Shown here piece by piece: positions 1 to 15,257 of a stretch of DNA of 21,377 nucleotides (positions within the stretch are counted from its first letter, which is position 1; each line of letters opens with the position of its first letter). The stretch covers positions 1 to 21,377 of the forward strand of contig ATSW01007794.1 of assembly GCA_000444245.1 (NCBI GenBank). Reading direction: 5' to 3'. The DNA comes from Botryllus schlosseri (lineage: Eukaryota > Chordata > Ascidiacea > Stolidobranchia > Styelidae). Made by a program: the position numbers and the translations under genes. Under the pieces are notes generated by a model. The model worked only from the letters and a program-made list of their open reading frames with translations. It ran no database searches and was not told the origin of the DNA.

Positions 1-50
1 CCGCCAAATCGCCCCCTGGGGGGCGATATCGCCCACGTTGGGAACCACTG
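1..50 (-). mobile_element. Terminus of a hAT-like DNA transposon, cut by the window edge
   Basis: Read on the minus strand, the sequence ending at position 50 begins CAGTGGTTCCCAAC, a typical hAT terminal inverted repeat. Just inside is a perfect 14-bp palindrome, GGGCGATATCGCCC (21-34), within a GC-rich subterminal stretch of the kind many non-autonomous hATs carry. The body of the element lies upstream of the window, so neither the partner end nor the target duplication can be tested; the candidate duplication here would be the eight bases 51-58. Confidence 0.6.
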
Positions 51-5123
<5,073 letters not shown>

Positions 5124-7552
5124 ATCGCAAATACGTTGTCATTAAGTCAATTCCGCCTAAGACTGTAACGTGGATAGTGATATATATGATAGATTTGATT
5201 CTTCACATTTATTTCGGCACTATTTATACGAGTATACTTATCGGAATATTTCATAATAGCACGCATACAATTGAACACTATGAAAACCAAGATGATGATA
5301 ATGTTGATATTCTTATTCCGACGGATCAGTGATATTATCATATGTATATATACGTCTGTATCGAACCCTATTTAATTTGTTTGTAAACAAACAGTTTTAA
5401 TTAGCAGTCGGCATATAGGTGCTTGTGGTCAGCGTCCCAAGCGGTTCGACTATTTTGAGTCGTCATTGCAAAGTCTTCGATCAGAACCGGACTTACGTCA
5501 GGAAGCGTGAAATGTATTGTGGTTGTCTGCCAACTAATATGACGTGCATCAGATATTCGGGAAGGCAACCAGTGGCGTTTCGATCATCGATACGCGCAAT
5601 AGTAGCAATATTCCCCCGTTGGCAGATCTTAGCAATCAGTGCCGAAGGTTAGTTACTCGTATCCGCAGAGAATAGTCCATTTTATCGGTCACCAACCTGC
5701 TTCGAAAGTTAGAATAGCTGCGGAAGTGAGCGAGTTATCAGTCACAGAGGTGAAAATGCAGGGTTCAGCATGCAATACCCTTACTCAGTGATTCTCAAAC
5801 CGTTGTTAAACCATAGGCACAATCGATGGTCAATTATTGGCATGATTATTGCTTAAGTTGTGAATCGTTTTCTAGAGAGCGATCACGTCATCATTTATCT
5901 TCTATGTCACATAGTACTACACAGTTCTGGAGACATCGTAAGCCTGGGTTTTTTCATCCAGATCTGGATTTTCGACCATCACCTCCGTGTCCGGGGTTTG
6001 GTCCGAAAATCTGGGTTTTTTCAGCATCATATTTGCTGACATAACTTTTCCGTTTCGAAAATATATATCGGATAAGTAAGATAACCATGTCCATTGTCGA
6101 CAAATGAGGACGGTGTTACTCTAATCATCGACCAAATCCACTAATTGTAAGCTAAATGTATAGAGTCTTCTTTAGTATTAGTGAAAACCATATTGATTCA
6201 GAAATCTGGCGCTTTCGGCGAACGAACGATTATGTAATTTGTTTCTGACCTGCCATACCGATTGATAAATTGCATGTTGCTTGTGGCAATATGGTAATCC
6301 AGCCTGTTATCAACTTGGAAATGCCGGATTAAATGCTATCGACCCGTTCCAAAGCCAAAGACGCGTAAAGGTGTTCCCTCACCGGAGAAATATGCCGTTT
6401 TAGAAACATTATACGCGCAAAATAGTTTTACGTCCATCGCTCCTATCTGAGACAAAAATTACGTAGGTAAAGAAATAACAAACCACCAGAGCATAAAACT
6501 AAAAAATTAAGCCGTTGTGCACATCAACGGTGGACTGGTTACCAGGCTAGTCTTTCCCGTTGCTGTGCTTATGGCAAAGTTCGTATTTCAATCTTCGTTT
6601 TAGGATTGTAAAAGTATAAAGTATTTGCAACAAAAATAATTTGAGACTGAAGATGTCAGACGTACCTCGTCCGCACGTGACTTAACAGTGAACAATTTAT
6701 TTGACTCTAAGATGGAATCACATGATTAGACAATCTATATCGAACATCAAACAGAGACAGTGAAAAGCGTTTATATTTTAATATTTATGTACACTGGTAT
6801 TACCGTCTGCCGCTATATCTGTGAGAGGTTGATATTATAAGCAACCCTCTTTTAAATAGGGCAAAAATATCAGAACGCTGTCACAGTATAAATCCTTCGA
6901 GTAAATTGTAAACTAATTTTATGTGCACTTCCTCCGCCTTTACTGTAAATATATTCCCATTCTTGTCAGAGTTGATGCAAATAAAACTGATTCGAATTCA
7001 CATAGCGTGAGATGAATTTTCAATTTCAAAAGATAAGACGATGAGTCATGGATTTTAGCCGGATTTGCTCGTGGGGTTGTGTTTTACTACATCCAGCTAT
7101 CAGTTAGAATGGTTTTCCGTTCGAAATACGTCATAGGTATAGTTATAGTAGACATATTTTCTCATAACTACCTTCTTAGGTGGAAATATGTAGTAGAAAT
7201 TGCTAACACCCGTAATGCACTTTCTTGCATCAATCGTGTATTTTCACATGACCGATAACTTGAAGTGCGTGGATTCTTCGACTGCTTAGGTGTTTCACGA
7301 TAGCTCGCTGTGTACGTCATGAATGATGTGCTGATGGATGAAGTGAATATAATTGAGTCACGCGTACATGATAATAGTAAGACCACGGACTTTTAGCGAC
7401 ACATCCGTTGAAACATTTCAAACTATCGGACTATGTCATGAAGTCGGACCATTACGCAGTTTAGCGATCGTGGGCGAAATATGAGCCGTATAATTTTACG
7501 TTCACATTTTAGTAGTTCGATTCATTATAATGTATGATGATGTGGAGTACAG
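5124..7552. other. Downstream flank of TDH, no gene recognised
   Basis: No canonical AATAAA or ATTAAA appears in the 600 bases after the TDH stop; the first AATAAA I see is at 6980-6985, too far to assign. A direct repeat CTGGGTTTTTTCA occurs at 5944-5956 and 6011-6023, flanking GC-richer sequence, perhaps an unplaced repeat fragment. CAGTGATTCTCAAACC at 5786 resembles a hAT end but has no partner. Short open frames at 5419-5652, 5826-6044 and 7168-7386 (-) are not recognisable proteins. Confidence 0.5.
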
Positions 7553-7843
7553 GTTGTGTTCGAGCGTATCCTGTCTGATTCACACATGCTTCGCGACATG
7601 AGAATCACAGGGATTTCCCGGTCTTCTCTCGGTCATAGAAGATGCGCGGTGATACAGACAATCGCGGAGAATCTTCCTTGGCATTCGGGCAACTATACCT
7701 GTATGGATGAGTTACACCAAGGCGTTTCTTTAGCAATTGATAGCGAGTTAGTATATAGCGATAGCGAGTGTGTAGCGCGTGTGTACCCTACATCGGTGTA
7801 TCTAATAAGAATGAAGTCGTGGTGTCTGAGAACCATTCAATAG
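7553..7843 (+). CDS. Possible exon or pseudo-exon with Ig-domain-like C-terminal half
   Basis: An open frame of 96 codons follows a possible acceptor (GGAGTACAG, ending 7552) and stops at a TAG (7841-7843). Residues 45-50 read SGNYTC, the usual strand-F signature of immunoglobulin-like domains. They are preceded by alternating hydrophobic residues (CAVIQTIAENL) and followed by DELHQG and then LAIDSELVYS, the spacing of an F-G loop and strand G. I see no clear donor, no exon carrying the first cysteine and no other exon of such a gene nearby. The match could be chance in a stop-free stretch. What is seen is the motif; the Ig assignment is inference. Confidence 0.18.
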   Translation, partial: VVFERILSDSHMLRDMRITGISRSSLGHRRCAVIQTIAENLPWHSGNYTCMDELHQGVSLAIDSELVYSDSECVARVYPTSVYLIRMKSWCLRTIQ

Positions 7844-7892
7844 GAAACTGCATTAATGTATTTTAAGCGGTCCGCGGACATATAAGTATTGA

Positions 7893-8175
7893 GCCTGCGA
7901 CATTATAGCATGCGACACTTCGGCATACGACAATTGGGCATGCGACACACGAGCATGTGGGTTAAATTACGGGTTAGGGGTAGGTTAAGGTTGAATTTAG
8001 GCTTGGATTGGATAAGGCTTGGAGTTGGGATATATATAATAGCGGTTAATTTCAGGGCTATGTTTCGGGTTAGGGTTAGTTTTGGGGTTATGAAGTCACA
8101 TTATGAAGTGACGCATGCTAAAGTGTCCCATGCTCAACTGTCGTTGTCCATTGTGTGGTATGCTCAATTGTGCGA
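7893..8175. repeat. Foldback-like element: inverted 15-bp arrays around a TTAGGG-like core
   Basis: The left array (7893-7952) has four 15-bp units beginning GCATGCGACA (7893 GCCTGCGACA, 7908, 7923 GCATACGACA, 7938), plus a fifth that has decayed. The right array (about 8094-8175) has the inverse unit TGTCGCATGC at the same 15-bp spacing (8109, 8124, 8139, 8154, with weaker units on each side). The core between contains GGGTTAGGGGTAGGTTAAGG (7971-7990) and CGGGTTAGGGTTAG (8066-8079), degenerate telomere-type repeats. The frame open across it (7889-8245) shows a five-residue periodicity (MRHFG, IRQLG, MRHTS) only because 15 is a multiple of three; it is not evidence of a protein. Confidence 0.65.
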
Positions 8176-8331
8176 CAACCATTCTAAGCACTTCTGTTCC
8201 TTTGTAGAGCCAAACCGATACAAATCAGCGCTTTCAAATTCATAGATTTACCAGTCATGTCACAGAAACATATAGCAGGATTGATAAATCACAAATCCCC
8301 AAACTGTGCAGTGTACCTGTACACTGTACAG

Positions 8332-9256
8332 CAGGGGTGTCAAACGTGCGGCCCGTGGGCAGCATCCGGCCGGCCAGATGATTTCATTCGGCCCGCGAAG
8401 CAGTTCTGAGAAGATTGCAAAATGCGTGTTAGCCTATAGAGCACATTACTAACAAATGTCGAGATTTTTATTAAGAAATACTTCCAGTAAATAGTCCTTC
8501 AAGACAGCACATGTCGAGTATGTTTATTGTTTATAGGCCACATTATAACCACCCGTCTGCGGTGTTGCGGTTTCTAGTCCCCATTAGTAGCAGGTCGCTG
8601 ACATCGGCAAGAGAGTTCGAAGGCAAGAGAGTTCGAATACATTTCACTGACCAAAAACTAGTTATTCACATAAGCGAAAACACCAATGCGAAACCCTTAT
8701 ATGCAGATTACCTTAAAAATCTATTGGAGGTCTCCAGGCTGGAGAGAAGGAAGAGTCGCGATATAATAATACTTTAATTTCTTTGAAAATGTCCACGGAG
8801 GACGCCTAAATGCCCTCTTTTTTGAGAATTTGTCCCCTCTTTTGAAAATTTGGCTAAATATTGGTTAAAACTCGAATAAGATATATCAAATCAGTACTCC
8901 TGCGGGCATTTCGGGAGTTGAGCCGGAAAGTTGACTTTTTTTTAGTCAGCCAACCACAAAGTCGGGTGAAAATTTATTATTTTTTCGGATTTTACTCCAG
9001 CATTGTAAGTCTGAATTTTTTTGAAAAGTGTCCTCTTTTCAGATTTCTAAAAGATGGTAACCCTAGAATAGAACCTCTATGATCCGTTATGTATTGTAAT
9101 ATACTGTTGTGTATACAGCCTGGTTAATGAAGTATTGAAATGAAAAACAAGAGCACGGATTATAGGTATTTTGGGATTGGGGAATTTTGGTGTGGCCCGC
9201 GAGCGATCTGAAGTGTTGAATCCGGCCCGCGACGTCACTTGAGTTTGACACCCCTG
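8332..9256. mobile_element. Non-autonomous hAT-like element with perfect target duplication
   Basis: The 14-bp ends CAGGGGTGTCAAAC (8332-8345) and GTTTGACACCCCTG (9243-9256) are exact inverses. The flanking CTGTACAG (8324-8331 and 9257-9264) is a perfect 8-bp target duplication, itself palindromic. Subterminal GC-rich blocks (GCGGCCCGTGGGC on the left; GTGGCCCGCGAG and ATCCGGCCCGCGACG on the right) stand out from the AT-rich interior. The interior has an 88-codon open frame (8511-8777) unlike any hAT transposase I know and a probable second repeat at 8784-9066. The perfect duplication suggests this is a fairly young insertion. Confidence 0.92.
8784..9066 (-). mobile_element. Probable repeat nested in the 8332-9256 hAT
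   Basis: On the minus strand it begins CTAGGGTTACCATCTTTTAG, a start common to several families of short DNA elements. CCTCTTTT appears at 8814, 8836 and 9032, twice as part of TGTCC(CC)TCTTTT. I cannot find the opposite terminus or a target duplication, so the left limit and the superfamily are uncertain. Confidence 0.35.
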
Positions 9257-9264
9257 CTGTACAG

Positions 9265-11482
9265 TGTGACGTTAATAGAAGCGATTCTCTCGTTTTACCA
9301 TGTCGCGAGAATCCATGTGCATCCGGTTTTAGACTCATAAATGCTTCGACCTTATTCCACGCAGGATAGGCTGAGACATTTCTACGTAGCAGAAAACATC
9401 GATTGAGCTTGTCGGGCCCATAGAACCACCTGTCTGCTTATCATACCTGCATGCAACAAGGTGGTCGAAATATTTGCTAGTCGAAACCGTTTCAAAATTG
9501 TTCATGGCAGACAGTCCTGCAATTACATGTATTAACCATTCAGGAACATTCTTAAGGCTAACAGCGATACGCTAATTTAGATCACTACTCTAAAAACGTT
9601 TATCATTCGGTAATTATATCGTGCTGAAAAGGGCATGTCTGACATTGGTATTATTTCCGTCGTAAGTGCATTGGGATCCTATTTTGTAGCGCGTTGGGAT
9701 TGCCACGACGTGCCATTGCGTCAATTATTTTGCAAAATTTGGGAAGGACCGTGATAATGTCCTTGTCCTGTGTGTATAGTGTTTTGTGTTCTCCGGGATT
9801 CGGACCTTTACCAGCTATATGGTCCAGTTTGGTCGAAATGTGTAATGTATTAGCAAATCAGAAGTGCTGCGAAACTACTAATAAGAATGGTAAATGTGTG
9901 AAATATATAGGCTAACAACTCAAGTGTCTTACAAAATCACATTGTCATAATAGCGGTAATATTTTTGTTTTCTCTCAGTTATATAATCCCTCGGTGCATA
10001 TTACTTACTTCAAAAGATTTGGTCAGAACTTTACCAGTATTATCATTACGTCATATCATTGATATACAATGCGTTGCAGTGACATATGTCAGAATCATGT
10101 TACAGAAGACTCACAGCTTGCCGACGTAATATATCCTGCTGGTTTCGGGCAACGACTTATTCGTTAGCAGTCACGGCAACAGGGAGATATTTGTGAAGTC
10201 AACCAAAACTGAGAATGAAACTAACTCTACATTTCTGTATTGTCCTGCATAAGAGTCAGATAACCATACTGTAACGAATATTGAAATGCACTGTCATTGG
10301 CTTGTGATTATTCATGCCTAAAATTTTAACTGCACATATGTGTACCGCGAGTAGCACCAAAGGAGAAGGCATGTAATTCGCAAGCGTTGGGAGGATACTA
10401 TTATTTCTAATTGCGAAATATATAATTCTGTGCGGGTCAACCATAAATCGCGATATGAAGTCATGAGGTTGAGCAAACATCGGCCGTGTCAAGCAATGTG
10501 AGGCCATCCGATATCAATTAGTGTCGGTGTCGAAGTTATATTATTAATACTTTCCGGTTTTCATTAACGTGAATATAGTGCAGACGATCAATGCGATATT
10601 ATCCGCTTACATAAGATAGTATTAACGTAGGCATGAAACTATTTTATTATATTCGTCCGATATATGATGCGTTGTCATCTGCTCTAACATTTTCGCTATT
10701 TGTATAACGAATTTGCTCTTCAAATGTTGCTAATATTTATGTTCATAATTAAACTGTTTTGCGACAGCCTGCAGATATTGGGAGAAATAAAGTATTCGAC
10801 GCAAAACGTTGACGAAGGTGACAGTGCTCAACTTGTAATAATTTTCGATCGATTTTACGCCATTGTGTACACACTGCTTGGAGATGAGTATTGACAGAAA
10901 CTATCGAATACCCAGTGTATCCTTATGTCGAGTACAAGCAAATTGCACGAAATAGTCACAACACGATACTGGTAACGGCTGGGTAGACGTCGTAGATAGA
11001 TGAGTATGTGTATTGTGTATTGAAGCAGTGTTACTGACTAGGCGTATATTACAGTCTTCGATCGCGATCCGTTGTTCATAACCCATTTGAGACATGCTTT
11101 AAATATGACGTCATACCTAAATTTCTTGAATCTGTATTCTACATTGGGTAAGGAAGGCGGTACAACTCTATAGTACAACTACAGATCTTGAGCCCTCATG
11201 GCTGGTGGGATGGTTGAGAGCAATAATGTGACAGAATCATCGGTACGTGTACGCAGCAGTACAGGTACACACACAGGCAGTCTGCAATTGATATTGGGGT
11301 CTGCAAAGACAAAGCGGTCGCTAAATATAACACAGCTTGTGGTTGTGAATTCTCATAGTAGGCTACGTTTTGCTATTGGTATAGCGACTGTGTATACAGT
11401 GTATAGCCAGTAGGCATACACTTACACATGGGTGTTTATATGGATGTGTAATATTGTGTATTGTTGATAAAGGCTTTTTTTC
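9265..11482. other. Intergenic stretch, no gene recognised
   Basis: It is AT-rich with short open frames only (for example 9694-9915 +, 10256-10507 -, 10700-10894 +, 11198-11413 +), none with a recognisable domain. The stretch 10432-10500 resembles 3369-3440 (shared CGTGTCAAGCA), a possible pair of old repeat copies. I see no RNA gene. Confidence 0.5.
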
Positions 11483-11858
11483 TTGTGCCTGAGACAGATA
11501 TATGTTTCCACTATGCAACAAGATAGGTATTATCGACGGGCTGACTCCTACGGCGTTGGCGACTTGATAAAAATAAAGATGTCGCGAAATATGAGGTCTT
11601 TTGCTCTTGAAGTTGGACAGAACTGTAAAAGAGTAGCTGGACTTTTCACCAGTTTTTGGATACTTTGCTCCTACTATCTCTGCCTGATCCAATGCGGCAT
11701 ACAGGGACACTTGAGCTCATTGACTCAGTACTTGGAGTTCTGTGAGGCGGATATTGTTTATGATGCTTCTTCATACTTCAATCCCTTCTCGAAAGCTACA
11801 AGTAAAAAAGAAAGTAACCTATTAGAAAAGCCATCGCATTCCTGTATTTGCGGAGAGG
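11483..11858 (+). CDS. Unrecognised open stretch with hydrophobic segment and good donor (candidate exon)
   Basis: The frame is open from 11483 to 11896, with its first ATG at 11513. A good donor, GAGAGG|GTAAGTG, falls at 11859. From the ATG it gives about 115 residues: a basic N-terminal part (QQDRYYRR), a hydrophobic stretch at residues 41-62 (VAGLFTSFWILCSYYLCLIQ) that could span a membrane, then a polar, serine-rich part ending CICGEG. I do not recognise the protein. The minus strand is also open over most of it (11363-11710, 115 codons), which weakens the case for either reading. It may be a single exon of a gene whose other exons I cannot see, or chance. Confidence 0.18.
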
Positions 11859-11896
11859 GTAAGTGTGATTTATCGCTTAGCTTATGTGTTATATGA

Positions 11897-13344
11897 CTTA
11901 AACTATCCGAGTTCGATTGAGAAATGTAACGATTCAAGTATATCAGAAAATACAATTAAAATTCGCACTAGTGCCGTGGATAATAAGATTTTCACCCAGA
12001 TGTTTGTAATATGCATACATTTATCTATCCCTTTGATATACCAATGGCTAAAGTAGTCCTTTGAACACGAACCCTGAGTAATTTGTTGTGATTTGATCAA
12101 CTCCAAAGCTATTGACACTGGCTTGAAACTTTGTTATTGAACGATTTGTTGAATTAACCGCGCGTCAACCTGGATGAGATTTACAGACAACAGAATTCTG
12201 TGGTATTGGTATGTATACAACGGTGCCAATCCACCCATCAAATGCGCAATCACGTGCCAAGGGATTTTCTCAATTCTACTATGCTACCCATTTTGCTACA
12301 AATCCACATTTAAAATAACGATCTGAAAGCTTATTGAGTAACAGCACAGATGTTTGATATGTAATATTGGTGAATAGATCGCGACTTATTCTAAATTCTT
12401 GCTGCCGTCTAAAGCAATTCGTAAGGTATATATGAACTTATAATATCGACTATTTCGAATTGGAAGATATAATTCTATTTTCACACTGTTGCACATCCTC
12501 AAATCGTTGGACATTTATTTTTGCACGTAAACCAGTCTAACGCCGTGTCATAGTTTGGGCTTAACAAAATGATCCAAGATCTCAGAACCGGAAATCGGAA
12601 GAGAGTGTTGATGTTAATGATTTGTTTCTAGTAGTGGGGGTGAATTTTTTCTCGAGCACCGTATTCATACGTTCCTTGCTACTAAAAACAAGAATCGTCG
12701 TTTTAATGCTTTGTTCCGCCGTGCCGTGGGAACCTTGGATTGGCCGTATCACTCACATAAGGCTACTCAACTCACGTTCATGAAAGTAGGGATCACCTGC
12801 CGTCGTTGTCTCAGTGCGTTAATTCATAGCCATGTGTAGTAAACACGAAAGTTATCGAATGATAAACAGTAGCCAACATATTTCAACTTTCAATGCTTCC
12901 TACTGTCGAAATGGAATGTCGTGGGTACTGGGTAGTCAATGTTGCCAGTCCGAGTTATAATGCAGAGAGAACACGACAGGATGTTCACACCCATGTATTT
13001 TGACGCCAAGACAATGGTAATGGTATGGCTTCGCGCAATGAGTCTACGCGGTGTGGTATAGGTCATCGACTGATTAAAAGCACTGGTTTTAGGGTAAATA
13101 TATACTAATCTAGTTGTTATCGAACAAAATTATATTGAAGTATACCAATCATTATCATGTTATTGACGAAATCACTTCATATATGACCTTTACATTTCCA
13201 TAGCCTGTATTACGTGGTATTTATCGATACCTAATACACTATTATCGTCGATCCGACAGCTTCATAACATCCGACACGATATCGCCACAACAAAGGACTT
13301 TTATGAGCGACAAACAGGCTCGTAGTCAGTAAAATATATTATAT
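11897..13344. other. Intergenic stretch, no feature recognised
   Basis: About 1.4 kb of AT-rich sequence with only short unrecognised open frames. I found no pair of inverted ends, no tandem array and no RNA gene. Confidence 0.55.
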
Positions 13345-13740
13345 CTAGGAATGGAAAATATCGAGTAACTGGGTGATTCGAATCCGGGTCGAGTATTGAG
13401 CTCCAATCACGGGAGTATAACATCTATTTATATGACCTTCCAAATGAATATCAAATAACGTATCTTTTTGTGGCCACAAGGAATAGGATGCCATAGGATC
13501 CAAAGTAAATTTCGTACTTCTAAACCATGAATAGGATATTTCGTTAGCGCTTTGGGACCATTGTGAGGGTCGATAAGTAGGCCTACTAGGCAGAAAACGT
13601 CTCTCCGCGAATATTCGAATCTTTCTGCAACATGTTTTCGATGCTGAGATACGACTGACCGATGTTTTGGCAGTTGGAATCAAGAATTGAAACTGTATAC
13701 CCGTTACCGATACAATATTATGGCTGTGAAAGCGCACCAA
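13345..13740 (-). CDS. Unrecognised 131-codon antisense open stretch
   Basis: One of the longest open frames outside TDH. It has no ATG start (the first codon is TTG). Its latter half, ISYSWFRSTKFTLDP ... LFDIHLEGHI ... YTPVIGAQYSTRIRI, has a spacing of aromatic and V-I-G residues faintly like the farnesoic acid O-methyltransferase-type (FAMeT) domain, which ends in a VIGG-x-x-N-(T/S)-x-S-x-IR segment. The glycine pair and asparagine are not there, so I do not assign it. There is no supporting neighbour exon. Confidence 0.12.
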   Translation of the reverse strand: MVRFHSHNIVSVTGIQFQFLIPTAKTSVSRISASKTCCRKIRIFAERRFLPSRPTYRPSQWSQSANEISYSWFRSTKFTLDPMASYSLWPQKDTLFDIHLEGHINRCYTPVIGAQYSTRIRITQLLDIFHS

Positions 13741-14182
13741 TTTCCAACACTGCAGTCAGATGCGATCATCAAATCTGATGTGTGGATGTAAAATTGGATA
13801 TTCTGGCACAGCATAATAAATTGTAGGGGCCTATCTTAGAAATGTAGGTTAATATGAATTTATTTACATATAGCAAGAGCGCTTATTTGACTGGCATGAC
13901 CTTTGAAAACAGCCAATCGCGAGATTTATTATTGCCCAAACCTTCATTGCCTCAGTCATGATTCCTAAATTTTATTTTAGATTTGTACTGGCGCCAAGTG
14001 ATTCATATTTTAAAAATGCTAAATAGTATACGAGACCAATGGCAACGACAGTAGAGTCTTTCCTATCTTGTAATATCAACCAAACCAGTCATCAAGGCTA
14101 ACCAGTCTGAACGTTGTTGGTATTACAACGACGACAACCGCTTTCTACACGCATATCTTCACTATATTATTACTAATGAAAG
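13741..14182. other. Short intergenic stretch, nothing recognised
   Basis: AT-rich; AACCAGTC and similar words recur near 14080-14105, but no repeat structure follows. Confidence 0.5.
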
Positions 14183-14364
14183 GGGATGCCGTTGTTTTTC
14201 CATGTAGAAGCAAATGGAAATGAACTCGCGCCTTCTTACTACACCCCATCAGTGTCGCGTTGGTTGAGGCGCATTGGCTTCCCTGCATCTCTTGACGANT
14301 CTTCCAGGTGGAACGATGGTACCCTTATGTGGCAGATACTAAGACGGGTGGACAAAAAGCGCTG
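14183..14364 (+). CDS. Unrecognised candidate exon
   Basis: The frame is open from just after a stop at 14177-14179, with an AG at 14181-14182 that could serve as acceptor, to AAGCGCTG|GTGAGT at 14365, a strong donor. The ATG at 14186 gives 60 residues, including APSYYTPSVSRWLRRIGFPA and RWNDGTLMWQILRRVDKKRW, rich in Trp and Arg. I do not recognise a family. One N at 14299 falls inside; Ns elsewhere in this window mostly mark repeats, which argues for caution. Confidence 0.2.
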
Positions 14365-14681
14365 GTGAGTGAATGATATTGCAAGATACGTGTTGTGTTG
14401 ATAGAATCGTGATGGCGTATGTATTAAGAATGGGTACAGTGTCTACTGATCTGTGCTCGTTTGAACGAGTGAACATAACTCAATGCTGTACAGAGAACGT
14501 TGTCGCGTAAGAACGAACGCAATCAAATATGACACACCATTTTGGCGAGCTTAGTATACTGCTTGTGAGAATTTGTTATTTTATGACGTAATCATGATTG
14601 TGATGTCACTGTCGAACCGTGAAGTCATTTTGTGACTGCAATATTCTCGCAGTGGTCAACTTTTTTTCTGTGGCCTTATAC
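14365..14681. other. Short intergenic stretch before the 14682 hAT
   Basis: I see nothing beyond a TGAACGAGTGAAC-like word near 14463; there is no gene or repeat end. Confidence 0.5.
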
Positions 14682-15257
14682 CAGGGATGGGCAACATACG
14701 GCCCGCGGGCCGGATCCGGCCCGCGACGGGATTTTGAGCGGAGAGAGTTTCTACCCTGAAAGTGAAATTCTAATTCTATACTGAAAGTATTGACCAATTT
14801 TATGCGTCACAGAATGAATCCAAGTTTGCCAACCTAGAAAATGGTCATGAAAGTATACTTGTTCTGANTCGNGTCTGCATAGCAAAAAATTTCGACCATG
14901 GACATTAGCAAGACAAGGCTGCGTTCCAATCTAATTGATGTTCACGTGCGGTCTTTACAATATGGGTTTCTACGTCCGACATGCAGCCAGAGTTCTAACA
15001 ACTTGTTGACAACTTCGCTCAACAACAGATGTCTGACTGACTTCAACAACTATTGAAGTACATTAGGTTAATATATTCATTAAATGCTGCTTTTGGTCTC
15101 CATGCCGTAATCCTAATGTTTACATTAAATACAATTTATTCCCTTGTAAAGGTGGATAAATACGCGATTAGTGAGTGAATCGATTCTATGATCCGGCCCG
15201 CCAAGTACTTCATTTCCCCATATCAGGCCTGCCGATCGGAGAAGTTGCCCTCCCCTG
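14682..15257. mobile_element. Non-autonomous hAT-like element, diverged ends
   Basis: The left end CAGGGATGGGCAAC (14682-14695) and right end GTTGCCCTCCCCTG (15244-15257) match at 12 of 14 positions when inverted. The left subterminal region has the palindrome GCCCGCGGGC and ATCCGGCCCGCGACG (14714-14728); the right has GATCCGGCCCGCC (15190-15202). The flanks CCTTATAC and CCTTACTA agree at only five of eight bases, so the target duplication is weak and the insertion is probably old. It holds two N bases (14868, 14872) and no transposase. Confidence 0.7.

Noticed and set aside
5786-5805. CAGTGATTCTCAAACC, resembling a hAT end
   Set aside because: No inverted partner or target duplication was found within the next few hundred bases.
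7889-8245. 118-codon open frame with five-residue repeats
   Set aside because: The peptide period comes from the 15-bp DNA unit, and the rest reads through TTAGGG-like DNA.
13345-13480. Resemblance to a farnesoic acid O-methyltransferase-type (FAMeT) domain on the minus strand
   Set aside because: Only a V-I-G and a few aromatic positions agree. The family's glycine pair and asparagine are missing and the spacing is too short.
14235-14285. EAHWLPC in another frame of the 14183 segment, recalling the HWLP motif of LINE reverse transcriptases
   Set aside because: Only a few residues match, a stop follows soon after, and no other reverse transcriptase motif lies nearby.
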